Shown here: one piece after another, positions 17,919 through 26,716 of the stretch
Layout of the letters: each line of letters starts with the position of its first letter
How positions within the stretch are numbered: the first letter of the stretch is position 1
Origin: Naumannella cuiyingiana
Lineage (GTDB): Bacteria > Actinomycetota > Actinomycetes > Propionibacteriales > Propionibacteriaceae
Assembly (NCBI RefSeq): GCF_013408305.1
Contig: NZ_JACBZS010000001.1
Span: 806,001-870,000 of the forward strand
DNA: 64,000 nucleotides
Reading direction: 5' to 3'
The notes under the pieces: generated by a model
Databases searched by the model: none
What the model was told of the DNA's origin: nothing
What the model saw: the letters and a program-made list of their open reading frames with translations, nothing else
Translations under genes and position numbers: made by a program

Positions 17919-19313
17919 CTAGCCGGTCGGCCGCGACGGCGTACCGCGGATGATCTCCAGCACCTCCTCGCGCAGCGCGGTCATCTGCTCCGGCGTGCGG
18001 GCCTCGATGTTCAACCGCAGCAGGGGCTCGGTGTTGGACGGGCGCAGGTTGACCCACCAGTCCTCGGCGTTGATCAACACGCCGTCGCCCCACTCGATCT
18101 CCCCGCGCCCGGCGAAGGCGTCGGCGAAGCGGCGCAGCACGGCGTCGGCGTCGGCGACCGTGGAGTTGATCTCCCCCGACGGCGTGTAGCGGCGGAAGCT
18201 CTCGACCAGCTCCGACAGCGGACGGTCGCTGCGGCCGAGCTGGCTGAGCACGTGCAGCCCGGCGAGCATCCCGGTGTCGGCGAACCAGAAGTCCCGGAAG
18301 TAGTAGTGCGCGGAGTGCTCGCCGCCGAAGATCGCGTCGTTGTCGGCCATCGCCGCCTTGACGAAGGTGTGCCCGACCCGCGAGGTCACGCTGCGCCCGC
18401 CCTGCTCGGCGACCACCTCGGCGACGGTGCGCGAGGTGATCGTGTTGCGGACGACCGCCGCGCCCGGCTCGCGCCCGAGCTCGGCGCTGGCGATCATCGC
18501 GGTGATCGCCGACGGGTCGACCACGGCGCCGGTGTCGTCGACCACGAAGCAGCGGTCGGCGTCGCCGTCGAAGACGAGCGCGCAGTCGGCACCGTGCTCG
18601 CGCACGGCCCGCTGGGCGTCGACCAGGTTCTCCGGCTCCAGCGGGTTCGGCTGATGGTTGGGGAAGCTGCCGTCCAGGTCGAGGAAGAGACCGACCACCT
18701 CGACATCGAGCGGGCCGAGGACGACCGGCGCGGTGAGACCCGCCATGCCGTTGCCCGCATCGACGACCACCCGCAGCGGCCGCAGGCCCGACAGGTCGAC
18801 CAGGGAGCGCAGGTGCTCGGCGTACCCGTCCAGCACGTCGCGCTCGATCACCCGGCCGGGGGTCACGCCCGGCGCGCCGGTCTCGCCGGTCTCGCCGCGC
18901 TCGATCGCGAACGCACGGTCGCGGACGTCGCGAAGCAGCTCGGAGCTGACCGGCCGCGCGCCCGCCAGGCAGAACTTGATGCCGTTGTAGCGGGCCGGGT
19001 TGTGGCTCGCGGTGAGCTGCGCGCCGGGGAGATCGAGGCTGCCCGAGGCGTACCAGAGCTGATCGGTGCTGGCCAGCCCGATGTCGATCACATCGGCGCC
19101 GCGCGAGATCACCCCCGCCGCGAAGGCCTCAGCGAGTTCGGGGCCGCTGAGCCGCATGTCGCGGCCCATCACGCACGAGCTGCCCGGCCCCAGCCCGATC
19201 GCGTCGGCGAACGCCGCGCCCACGGCGCGGGCGCCGTCGGCGTCCCATTCGGCAGTTGCTCCCCCGAGCACGCCACGGATGTCATTTGCCTTGAAGATTC
19301 CGTCCTGCAGCAC
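17919..19313 (-). CDS. manB: Phosphomannomutase/phosphoglucomutase
   Basis: Interconverts mannose 6-phosphate and mannose 1-phosphate, the substrate of the ManC enzyme encoded at 28.7 kb. The 464-residue alpha-D-phosphohexomutase has its phosphoserine loop in LTASHNPARYNGIK, metal site DGDADRCFV, sugar-binding loop GGEHSAHYYF and phosphate-binding RPSNTEPLLRL. GTG at 19313 is six bases after TAGTCT (19325-19320), another probable leaderless start. The product feeds GDP-mannose for mannosylated glycans and lipids of the envelope. Confidence 0.95.
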   Translation of the reverse strand: MLQDGIFKANDIRGVLGGATAEWDADGARAVGAAFADAIGLGPGSSCVMGRDMRLSGPELAEAFAAGVISRGADVIDIGLASTDQLWYASGSLDLPGAQLTASHNPARYNGIKFCLAGARPVSSELLRDVRDRAFAIERGETGETGAPGVTPGRVIERDVLDGYAEHLRSLVDLSGLRPLRVVVDAGNGMAGLTAPVVLGPLDVEVVGLFLDLDGSFPNHQPNPLEPENLVDAQRAVREHGADCALVFDGDADRCFVVDDTGAVVDPSAITAMIASAELGREPGAAVVRNTITSRTVAEVVAEQGGRSVTSRVGHTFVKAAMADNDAIFGGEHSAHYYFRDFWFADTGMLAGLHVLSQLGRSDRPLSELVESFRRYTPSGEINSTVADADAVLRRFADAFAGRGEIEWGDGVLINAEDWWVNLRPSNTEPLLRLNIEARTPEQMTALREEVLEIIRGTPSRPTG

Positions 19314-19322
19314 GCGCGAAGA

Positions 19323-19739
19323 CTAGCCGCGATCGCCCCCGCCGGGCCCATCGGCCTCCGCGCCGGTCGGCGGCTCGGCCAGCACGGTCAGGTGACCGCG
19401 CCGGGCGACCTCGACCAGTCCGTTCCGCGCGGGGTCGTCGCGGCGCGCGGGGCGCTCGTCGTCGTAACCGCGACCGGCCTCCCGCACCGCATCGGCGAGC
19501 GCGAGCAGATCGTCGTTCGCCGCCTTCTCGCGTTCGGAGGTGTCGTCGGGCAGCCGGATGATCTCCCACCCGCGCGGCGCCGACAGCCCGGTCGAGTGCG
19601 ACCGGCACAGGTCGTAGGAGCCCGGCTCGGCACGCAGGGCGAGCGGCCCGAGGACCGCGGTCGAGTCGGCGTAGACGTAGGTCAGGGTGGCGACCGCCCA
19701 ACCTGTGCATGCGGTACGCGTACAGCGCCTGCGTGCCAT
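19323..19739 (-). CDS. DUF3499 family protein
   Basis: A 138-residue conserved actinobacterial protein without known function. The N-terminal half has two Cys pairs likely to bind zinc (RRCTRTACTG and LCRSH) and the motif ATLTYVYADSTAVLGPL. The C-terminal third is charged and probably disordered. ATG at 19739 is chosen over a longer frame because GGGGAG lies just upstream and the family begins with MARRRC. It lies directly upstream of manB, a neighbourhood also found in mycobacteria. Confidence 0.87.
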   Translation of the reverse strand: MARRRCTRTACTGWAVATLTYVYADSTAVLGPLALRAEPGSYDLCRSHSTGLSAPRGWEIIRLPDDTSEREKAANDDLLALADAVREAGRGYDDERPARRDDPARNGLVEVARRGHLTVLAEPPTGAEADGPGGGDRG

Positions 19740-19888
19740 GACTGCTCCCCTGCCTCGTGGTGCCGACACCGACGCGCCCCCGGCTACGTCCGGCCATTCG
19801 AGGCTAGTGGCGCGGCGGGCGCGGGCCCGGGTTCGACACACCAGCGAGGGCCCATCGGCCCCGCCGACCCGCGGGTAGGGTCGGCGGC

Positions 19889-20314
19889 ATGCGACGCGAC
19901 CGCCATGAGCGAGGGCTGCGCGGGCCGCTCGCGGCGCCGAATCCGCTGACCCGACGGCCCGCCTCGCCCCGCCGGCCGCCCGGTCGGGCGGCCTTCTTCG
20001 ACGATGCCGTCGCCGAATCGGTACGCCGGGTGCGCGCCTCCTGCCCGCGGGCCATCGCCGGGGTGCAGGTCGGGGTCGTCGACGTCCCCGAGATCACCGA
20101 CGCCTGGCAGGAGGGCGAGGCGCCGTTGGCTGCCGCCGTCGAACCGGTCGGCGACGAGCCGGCCCGGGTCGTGCTGTACCGGCGGCCGCTGGAGTATCGC
20201 GCGATCTCGCGGCCGGACCTGCGGTTGCTGGTGCATCGCGCGCTGGTGGAGCAGTTGTCGGCGCTGACGACGATCCCGCTGCACGAGATCGATCCCCAGC
20301 TCGACCAGCCCTGA
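19889..20314 (+). CDS. Metallopeptidase-family (zincin-like) protein with degenerate active site
   Basis: A 141-residue protein resembling the small metallopeptidase family encoded next to DUF3499 in actinobacteria. The fold pattern is visible (FFDDAVAESVRRV, YRRPLEYRA, DLRLLVHRALVEQLS), but the expected HExxH zinc helix reads HRALVEQ, so the catalytic Glu and second His are missing. It may be an inactive or structural relative. TAGGGT (19876-19881) is seven bases before the ATG. It is divergent from DUF3499. Assignment rests on context and the C-terminal pattern. Confidence 0.72.
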   Translation: MRRDRHERGLRGPLAAPNPLTRRPASPRRPPGRAAFFDDAVAESVRRVRASCPRAIAGVQVGVVDVPEITDAWQEGEAPLAAAVEPVGDEPARVVLYRRPLEYRAISRPDLRLLVHRALVEQLSALTTIPLHEIDPQLDQP

Positions 20315-20353
20315 TGTCTCGCGCGCGTGCTCGACCTGGCTGCGGGGTCGCGC

Positions 20354-21760
20354 TCAGCCGACCCGGGGATCGAACCGCGGCACCGGGCCGGCGACGCCCT
20401 CGGGGGAGATCACGGCGGCGTCGGACAGCGTGGCGATGTTCTCCCAGTCGCCCGCCAGCACCACACCGGCGTACAGCTCGGCGCCCGGATCCGGCACGAC
20501 CTGCAGGCTGAGCTGTTCCCCCGCGGGCAGCTCGATCGCCGCGGTGGCGCCGGCGGCGACGATCTCGCGGCCGCTGGCCACCGATGTCCCCTCGCCGTCG
20601 AAGACCTCCCAGGCATAGCCGGCCGCCGCGCCCGGCGCGGTCGCCACCAGCGTGCCCCGGTGTTCGGCGTACCCCGCGACGGCGGCAATGCCCAGCCCGG
20701 TGACCGGCGCGGCCGCCGGTGCCACGGCGAGGTCGGCGCGGGCGGTGTCGGTGGAACTGCGCGAGACCACGGCGCCCGTGACGGGCTGATCGGCGGTCAG
20801 CCGGATGGCGACCGCCTCGCCCGACAGCGCGGATTCCAGCGCCACCCGGCCGACGCTCTGCGGCCCGAGCTCGATCGTGTCGGCATCGGCCGGCGCGAAC
20901 GCGCCCTGCGCGCCGATCGCCTCCACCCGGACCGTGGTACGCACGTCGGACGGATTCACCACGGACAGCTCGCGTGGCCCGTCGCCGCCGGGTACGCCGG
21001 GAATGATCACGCTGGTCGCCGGCTCGGCCGCCGGGATCGTCCAGTCGGCCCCGGCCGGCTCCGCGCCGGTGCCCGACTCGATGGTGGCGACCGCGGCGAC
21101 GCGACCGGCGGTGGCGCGTACCTGCACGGCGAGCGGGTCGGGCGAGGTGAGCAGCGGCTCCAGACCCACCGCGCGGGTCTGGCCGGGCTGCAGGGTCAGG
21201 CCCGAGGCGCCCGCGACCGACTGCACGCCCTGGCTGGTGTGCACCGCGAGCGACACCTCGGCGGGCGAGCGGTCGGGGTTGGTCAGCAGCACCGTGGCCC
21301 GGTCCCGGTCGGTCGAGCGGAGCCCCACGAACCAGCCGTCGGTGCCCGGGTCGGCGCAGGGCGTCAGCGACAGGCCGCGCTGCGGGCCGGTGGCGATCCG
21401 CGCGACGGCCGACTGGCCGGAACGGTCGGCCGCGCCGACGCCGGCGCGGGCGAGCGTGGTGGCCGACTCGTCCACGCCGATGCCGCGGATCTGACCGCCC
21501 GGGACGACGCCAAGATCGGTCCCGTCGCCGCGCTGCAGCCGGATCTCCGAGCCGGATTCGGCGGCGCGACCGTCGATCACGACCGTTCCGCCGGAGCCTC
21601 CGGAGGTCAGCGCCGGGCAGACCCGCGTGCTGGCCCCGGTGGTCACGGTCAGCCGGTCCGGCTCGGCGGGGGTGGCGCCGAGGCCCTGGCCGAGCAGCAC
21701 CGCACCGAGGGTGAGCGCGACCGCGACCAGCGCGTAGATCGCCCGGATCGGCGCAGTCAT
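20354..21760 (-). CDS. DUF5719 family secreted/membrane-anchored protein
   Basis: A 468-residue protein with one N-terminal membrane helix or uncleaved signal (AIYALVAVALTLGAVLLG) and a long extracytoplasmic part of repeated beta-rich segments. Two cysteines (VCPAL and TPCADPG) may form a disulfide. Function is unknown. It follows the giant glycosyltransferase gene with a TGATG overlap, a pairing conserved in actinobacteria, so it probably assists that enzyme in envelope glycan synthesis (inference). GTG at 21763 is an alternative start one codon upstream. Confidence 0.82.
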   Translation of the reverse strand: MTAPIRAIYALVAVALTLGAVLLGQGLGATPAEPDRLTVTTGASTRVCPALTSGGSGGTVVIDGRAAESGSEIRLQRGDGTDLGVVPGGQIRGIGVDESATTLARAGVGAADRSGQSAVARIATGPQRGLSLTPCADPGTDGWFVGLRSTDRDRATVLLTNPDRSPAEVSLAVHTSQGVQSVAGASGLTLQPGQTRAVGLEPLLTSPDPLAVQVRATAGRVAAVATIESGTGAEPAGADWTIPAAEPATSVIIPGVPGGDGPRELSVVNPSDVRTTVRVEAIGAQGAFAPADADTIELGPQSVGRVALESALSGEAVAIRLTADQPVTGAVVSRSSTDTARADLAVAPAAAPVTGLGIAAVAGYAEHRGTLVATAPGAAAGYAWEVFDGEGTSVASGREIVAAGATAAIELPAGEQLSLQVVPDPGAELYAGVVLAGDWENIATLSDAAVISPEGVAGPVPRFDPRVG

Positions 21761-24700
21761 CACTCGTCCTCCTCGGTGATCGCCCGGCGGGCCGCGCGCC
21801 TGGGCCGGGGCGGCTCGGTCTCGGCGGGTACGCCGGGATCCGGCCCGCCCCGGGCCCGGCGGCTGGGCGCTGCCGGCGGCTCAGTCGGGGGTTGCGCCGG
21901 AGGCGTCGACGACGGTGTGTCCGCCGACGGCTCGTCCTCGGCCAGTGCCCGGCGGGCCGCGCGCCGGGGTCGCGGCGCATCGGCGGGTCCGGAAGCGCCC
22001 TCGGTGGTCGGTTCCGGTCGTGCCTCGGGCCCGTCTCCCGCGCGGAGGCGACCCTCGTGGTCGGTTTCGGTGGCCGAGCCGGCTGCGGCCGCCGGTGCGG
22101 CGCCCGGCGTCGCCGCGGGTGCGGGTGCGGGTGCGGCCGGTGCGGGTGTGACCGGTTCGGGTGTGGCCGGTGTCGCCGCGGGCGCGGGTCGGGCCGACTC
22201 GGGCGCCTCGCGGGCGTCGCCGGTGTCGTCGGCTACCCGGCGGGGGCGTACCTCGGGGGCGGCGGCGCGGCCGCGACGCGCGGTCGGGGCGGCGAGCACG
22301 ATGAGCAGCAACAGCGCGATGAGCTGGGCCAGCGCCAGGCCGGGAAGCAGCCCGTTGTCCAGGCGATAGGTCAACAGCCCGCCCTGGGTACCGACCGCGA
22401 AGGCGGGCTGCCCCGCGGGGCCGGGCACGGGCGCGAGCAGGCGACCGTCCATCTCGGCTACCCAGCGCCGGTCGACCGGCTCGGCCAGGACCAGCGTCCG
22501 CTCGCCGCCGGGCGCGATCACCGTGCCGGTCCGACCGATCGGCTGGGGATCGGCGGCGCCGATCAGGACCGCGCGGCCGACGGTGCTCGGCACGGTCCAG
22601 ACCCGCGTCCCCCGCTCCCCGCTGCCCGGCCCCAGCCCGGGCACGTTGCTGATCTGCGCGATCACCTCGTCGCCGTCGGCGCCGCGTACCCACAGATAGC
22701 CGACGCCGAGCCGATTCAGGTCGCCGACGATGGCCTCGTCGGCGCTGCCGCCGAGCAGCCGCGCGGTGAGCCCGGCCGCGAGCGCCCGCAATTGGGGATC
22801 GCCGCCGAAGGCATACCCGCGGTCGGCATCGCCGAGCCGGTACGCCTCCCCCTCGATCAGCGACCAGGCGGGCTCGGCTCCGGTCAGGTCGATGGCAAGC
22901 ACCCGCACCCCGACCTCCGACCGCATGGCGTTCACCATGAACGGCGGCAACTCCCCCGCCGGGCCGCGCTGGATCGGTCCGGTCAGCCCGCCGGCGACCC
23001 ACCACCCCGCGCCCGCCAGCACGCCCGCCGCGGCGATCGCCGCACCCGCGGAGACCGCCACCTTGCCGATCCCGCGCAGCGGATGCGCGGTCCCGGCCCG
23101 ACTGAGCGCATTGGCGCCCGCCGTCCCGGCGAGGACCAGCCCCGCGAACGCGATCAGCAGCCAGGTCAGCGCATCCGCGCGGGCCTGGGCATCGCCCGGG
23201 CCGAGTCGCAGCAGCCAGCCGGCGGGCAGCGCGGCCATCGCAAAACCGACGGGCGCGACGCCCAGGCCGACCAGCAGCAGGCGGCTCGGTCCCCCGGCCA
23301 CCCCGACCAGCGCCGCCAGCCAGATCAGCCCGAAGAATCCGATCGCCAACCACCACGGGGCCGCGCCGGCGCCGGGCGTCTGCCCGATCAGCAGCGGCCA
23401 GCCCCCGGCGGTCGGCTCGAGCAACGCCAGCGCGCCGTCCGGGCCGGTGAGCAGCCGCCCCCAGCCCGCCGCCAGCCCGGGCAGCCAGGGCGCGAGCAAG
23501 ACCAGTGGCGCCACCAGCGCGGCCACCGCGCGGGCACGTGCGCCGGGCGCCACGATCAGCAGCACCAGCGCCCCCAGCACCGTCAGCACGACGAAGGACG
23601 GCAGCGCCGCGATGATGATCAAGGAGAACACCGCCGCCGACCAGGCCGGCCGCCAGCGCTCGGCGGCGCTGCTGTCGTCGGCGGGGCGGACCATCCGGCG
23701 TACCGAAATCGCCAACAGCGGCAACACGATGGACACCACGGCGGCGCCGAGGGCGCCCCGGTTCAGGCCGCCCAGCGCCGGCAGCAGTGCGGCATAGGCG
23801 AGCGGGCCGCCCCAGCGCGCGGCGCGCGAGGCGAGGATCGGCCGGACGAACAGCCAGCCGGTCAGGAAGCTCAGCGGCACGCAGCCGAAGGCGAGGAGGC
23901 TGGTCAACAGCTCCGGCTGGCCGAGGGTCAGGGTCGCGGCCAGCGCGGTCAGGCCGAGCCAGGGCGGCGCCATCGCCGCGGAGCCGGGAATGGCATCGAG
24001 ATAGGCGCTGTAGGCGGCGGCCAGGTCCGGCCGACTCGGCAGCAGTTGCGGGCCCGACAGCACGCCGGGGCCGATCAGCTCGCGCCCGGCGGCGAGGCTG
24101 GCCAGCACCAGCAGGGCGAAGGTGATGCCGATCGGGTTCTGCCACGCGGGGCGGGTGCTGTCGGAGTGCTCGGCGTAGGCATCGCCGGTCAGCTCGTCGA
24201 TCGAGCTGCGCTCGCCCTCGCCGATCAGCCGCCGCCAGCGGTTCGTGATCGAGCGGCCGGCCGCGTCCGCGCCGACCCGCCACGAATCCAGCGGCGGCGG
24301 CCGCAGCGCGCGCGTGCGCTGCCGATCGGCCGGGCTGGCGGCCGCCTCTCCGTTGCGTTCGCGGACGGCGTCGATGACCGCGCGTGAGCCGGCCCAGTGC
24401 CGCAGCGCCCGGAACTCGTTGGCCGCCGAGGCCGGGTCCTTGCCGAGCAGGAACCCGATCGCGCGCAGCAGCACGCCCCAGACCAGCCGGATCGCGGTGC
24501 CGAGTGCCGCCGGACCCGAGCGGTGCCCGCTGATCACCATCATCCCGAGCGCGCGATCGGTGGCCGCCGGGTGCTCGCCGATCACCCAGGACTCGCGCTC
24601 GCCCTCGCGCCCGGCCTGCCGGTGGGTGATCCGGGCGCGCGGCGCGGTGCCGACGCGATGCCCCGCCAGATTGGCCCGCCACCCGAACGCGACGCCGTCC

Positions 24701-25467
24701 CGGAACACCCCGAGCTCGCTGTCCAGGCCGCCCAGGCCGTCGAAGACGGTACGCCGCACGAACATCCCGCAGGTGCCGACGCCGAGCACATCGGACGCCT
24801 CGCGCTGCTTCTGGTCGATCTCGCCGGGCTCCAGCCCCAGCTCGCGCCGCCCCGTGTCCGAGATCGAGACCCCGAGCTCGCCGATGGCGACCGGGTGCCC
24901 GCGCAGCCGCGGCCGCAACAGCAGCGGCCCGATCACATCCAACGGTCGGTGCGCCGGGGGTGACTCGGATGATTCCGATGACTCTGATGATTCCGATGAC
25001 TCTGACGAGTCGGGCGATTCGGAGCCCACCGCGGCTGTGATCAACTCGGCGAGCGCCTCGGGCTCGGGAACGGCATCGTCGTGCAGCAGCCACAGCCATT
25101 GCCCCGGCGGCGCCTCGTCGGCCTCGAGCGCCTCGGCGACGGCCAGGCCGAACCCGGCGTCGGAGACGGTGTGCACGGCATCGACCACGCCGGATGCGGC
25201 GGCCGCGGCGAGCAGTCCGGGGGTCTCGTCGGTGGAGGCGGCGTCGGCGGCGATGATCCGGCCGGGGCGTACCGTCAGCGCCGCGATCGCGGCCAGGGCG
25301 TCGGGCAGCCAGCGGGCGCCGTTGTGTGCGACGAGAACTGCGGTGACCGTGGTCGCACCGGGGTCGACGGTGGGACGGTCGGTCACCTCGTGCAGCCAGG
25401 ACCAGTCCTGGGCAGTGGGTACGCGCGCAGCAGGAGGATCCTGCCCCGGCTCGGCTTCAGGCCGCAC
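21760..25467 (-). CDS. Large multi-pass membrane glycosyltransferase, family 2
   Basis: A 1235-residue fusion. Residues 40-330 form a GT-A fold: TAVLVAHNGARWLPDALAAI, AADAASTDETPG and LLHDDAVPEPEAL with the DxD-like acidic pair. From about 440 there are around 12 membrane helices, then an extracytoplasmic domain, another helix near 1050 and a disordered Pro/Ala-rich tail of about 150 residues. A Ser/Glu-rich insert (DSSESSESSESSESSES) at about residue 150-168 is encoded by short tandem repeats. It probably adds sugars to an envelope polymer. The GTG start lies 18 nt after the whiB stop, so it may be cotranscribed. Confidence 0.9.
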   Translation of the reverse strand: MRPEAEPGQDPPAARVPTAQDWSWLHEVTDRPTVDPGATTVTAVLVAHNGARWLPDALAAIAALTVRPGRIIAADAASTDETPGLLAAAAASGVVDAVHTVSDAGFGLAVAEALEADEAPPGQWLWLLHDDAVPEPEALAELITAAVGSESPDSSESSESSESSESSESPPAHRPLDVIGPLLLRPRLRGHPVAIGELGVSISDTGRRELGLEPGEIDQKQREASDVLGVGTCGMFVRRTVFDGLGGLDSELGVFRDGVAFGWRANLAGHRVGTAPRARITHRQAGREGERESWVIGEHPAATDRALGMMVISGHRSGPAALGTAIRLVWGVLLRAIGFLLGKDPASAANEFRALRHWAGSRAVIDAVRERNGEAAASPADRQRTRALRPPPLDSWRVGADAAGRSITNRWRRLIGEGERSSIDELTGDAYAEHSDSTRPAWQNPIGITFALLVLASLAAGRELIGPGVLSGPQLLPSRPDLAAAYSAYLDAIPGSAAMAPPWLGLTALAATLTLGQPELLTSLLAFGCVPLSFLTGWLFVRPILASRAARWGGPLAYAALLPALGGLNRGALGAAVVSIVLPLLAISVRRMVRPADDSSAAERWRPAWSAAVFSLIIIAALPSFVVLTVLGALVLLIVAPGARARAVAALVAPLVLLAPWLPGLAAGWGRLLTGPDGALALLEPTAGGWPLLIGQTPGAGAAPWWLAIGFFGLIWLAALVGVAGGPSRLLLVGLGVAPVGFAMAALPAGWLLRLGPGDAQARADALTWLLIAFAGLVLAGTAGANALSRAGTAHPLRGIGKVAVSAGAAIAAAGVLAGAGWWVAGGLTGPIQRGPAGELPPFMVNAMRSEVGVRVLAIDLTGAEPAWSLIEGEAYRLGDADRGYAFGGDPQLRALAAGLTARLLGGSADEAIVGDLNRLGVGYLWVRGADGDEVIAQISNVPGLGPGSGERGTRVWTVPSTVGRAVLIGAADPQPIGRTGTVIAPGGERTLVLAEPVDRRWVAEMDGRLLAPVPGPAGQPAFAVGTQGGLLTYRLDNGLLPGLALAQLIALLLLIVLAAPTARRGRAAAPEVRPRRVADDTGDAREAPESARPAPAATPATPEPVTPAPAAPAPAPAATPGAAPAAAAGSATETDHEGRLRAGDGPEARPEPTTEGASGPADAPRPRRAARRALAEDEPSADTPSSTPPAQPPTEPPAAPSRRARGGPDPGVPAETEPPRPRRAARRAITEEDE
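24971..25006 (-). repeat. 18-bp tandem repeat in the glycosyltransferase gene
   Basis: Two units of GATTCCGATGACTCTGAY on the plus strand, inside a longer run of GAT/GAC/TCC/TCT triplets (24962-25022) coding for the Ser/Glu insert. Confidence 0.85.
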
Positions 25468-25485
25468 GGTGTCGCGGTGCCGCGC

Positions 25486-25749
25486 TCAGACGGCGCGCTT
25501 CTTCAGTTTGCGGCGTTCGCGCTCGCTGAGGCCGCCCCAGATACCGAACCGCTCGTCGTTGGCGAGCGCATAGTCGAGGCACTCGCTGCGGACATCGCAG
25601 GACAGACAGACCTTCTTGGCCTCGCGGGTGGACCCGCCCTTTTCGGGGAAGAAGGCCTCGGGGTCGGTCTGCGCGCACAGGGCACGCTCCTGCCAACCCA
25701 GGGCGCCCTCGTCGTCTTCTGCGGGCTCTTCCGAATGCAGCTCCAGCAT
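25486..25749 (-). CDS. whiB2: WhiB-family iron-sulfur regulator (WhiB2/WhmD type)
   Basis: An 87-residue [4Fe-4S] protein that typically acts with the vegetative sigma factor; WhiB2/WhmD relatives control cell division and septation. The four cluster ligands are Cys in ALCAQTDPEAF, CLSC and SECLDY. GIWGGLSERERR is the sigma-contact motif and KLKK the basic DNA-binding tail. GAGGAGGA at 25760-25753 precedes the ATG. A strong promoter and a hairpin in the leader are annotated separately. Its neighbours match whiB2 in mycobacteria (next to fbiA/fbiB). Confidence 0.95.
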   Translation of the reverse strand: MLELHSEEPAEDDEGALGWQERALCAQTDPEAFFPEKGGSTREAKKVCLSCDVRSECLDYALANDERFGIWGGLSERERRKLKKRAV

Positions 25750-25765
25750 GATTCCTCCTCGACCC

Positions 25766-25786
25766 GGACCGGCTCGAGCCCGGTCC
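25766..25786 (-). promoter_or_regulatory. Hairpin in the whiB leader
   Basis: GGACCGG (25766-25772) pairs perfectly with CCGGTCC (25780-25786) around a 7-nt loop. It lies a few bases after the expected transcript start and ends just before the GAGGAGGA ribosome-binding site. Confidence 0.5.
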
Positions 25787-25795
25787 CTGCCTGAA

Positions 25796-25824
25796 ATTAC
25801 ATGCCTGTTGTTCGATCAAGTCAA
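25796..25824 (-). promoter_or_regulatory. Sigma-70-type promoter of whiB
   Basis: On the minus strand TTGACT (25824-25819), 17-bp spacer, TGTAAT (25801-25796). This is the best -35/-10 pair seen in the window; the -35 overlaps the stop of the upstream gene. Confidence 0.75.
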
Positions 25825-26591
25825 GCGCTCGGCGGGTCCTCTCCGGGCCCCTTCGGGCCGCGCGACTCCGGCTCCTGACGCTCGGGAGTGGCCAACGGCG
25901 CCGTCCCACCGGCCGGTGGCCGCGCGGGACGCCATGCCCCGCCCGGCGCTGCTGCCTGCGACGGGTTCCCGCCGCGCTCGCTGGCGGGCGCACCGCCCGC
26001 CGCGTCGGAGGCCCGGTGCCAGACGGCGCCGGAGGCCTCGCCCGGCTGCCAGACGGGCGGGGCATCGCCCTCGGCCTGACCGTCGTCGATCACCTCGGCC
26101 GGCTCGTCCCGGGCGAGGCCGACGCTCGCGCGGGCCCGGCGCAGGTCGGGCAACCCCGCCTCACCGGTCCGCGCGGCCTCCCGGAAGCGCCACAACAACC
26201 ACGCCGACAGGGCGGGCAGCAAGGCGATGGTGATCAGCCCGACCAGATCGATCAGGGCGCCGAGGACCGAGCCGGCGCCGAAGAGCCCGATCACCCCGAG
26301 CACGAGGACCAGAGCGGTCGCGATCAGGGCGAACCAGGCAGCGAGGAAGGTCAGCGCCCGCGCGTGCCGGGTCGGCGGCTGCCAGAGCACGCAGGCGCCG
26401 ACGACGATGGTCAGGGCGATCGCCGAGAGGGGGTTGTACAGGCGCTCGGAGATGGCACCGGCGGCGGCGAGCCAGGATTCGTCGGCCGACGAGGCGACCG
26501 TGTGCAGCGCGATCGCGCCGGCGGCGAGCAGCACGACGACGACGAACACCACCCAGGCCACCGGTTCGCGGAACCGCCGCACGCTTCCCAT
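25821..26591 (-). CDS. Hypothetical membrane protein with disordered C terminus
   Basis: A 256-residue protein that I do not recognise. Residues 1-150 contain four to five hydrophobic helices (WVVFVVVVLLAAGAIAL, PLSAIALTIVVGACVLW, ALTFLAAWFALIATALVL, LIDLVGLITIALLPALSAW). The remaining hundred residues are Pro/Ala/Gly-rich and charged, probably a cytosolic disordered tail. It lies between the divergent fbiA gene and whiB. GGAG lies just before the ATG. Confidence 0.8.
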   Translation of the reverse strand: MGSVRRFREPVAWVVFVVVVLLAAGAIALHTVASSADESWLAAAGAISERLYNPLSAIALTIVVGACVLWQPPTRHARALTFLAAWFALIATALVLVLGVIGLFGAGSVLGALIDLVGLITIALLPALSAWLLWRFREAARTGEAGLPDLRRARASVGLARDEPAEVIDDGQAEGDAPPVWQPGEASGAVWHRASDAAGGAPASERGGNPSQAAAPGGAWRPARPPAGGTAPLATPERQEPESRGPKGPGEDPPSA

Positions 26592-26716
26592 CTCGCTCCT
26601 ACCCCGCCGGTTCTGCTCGGCGGTGCTCGACCGGCGCCAGCCTAGATCGCGCTGCCGCGAGGAACGCGATGTGACACGCCACCGATCCGGTCACCCGGCC
26701 CTGCCAGACTGGGCGG

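Noticed and set aside
15612-19949. A 1445-residue plus-strand open frame across the transporter, SIS, Trm112 and manB genes
   Set aside because: It is antisense to five well-recognised minus-strand genes. Its composition (Arg/Gly/Gln/His-rich, no domain) is typical of the stop-poor opposite frame in high-GC DNA.
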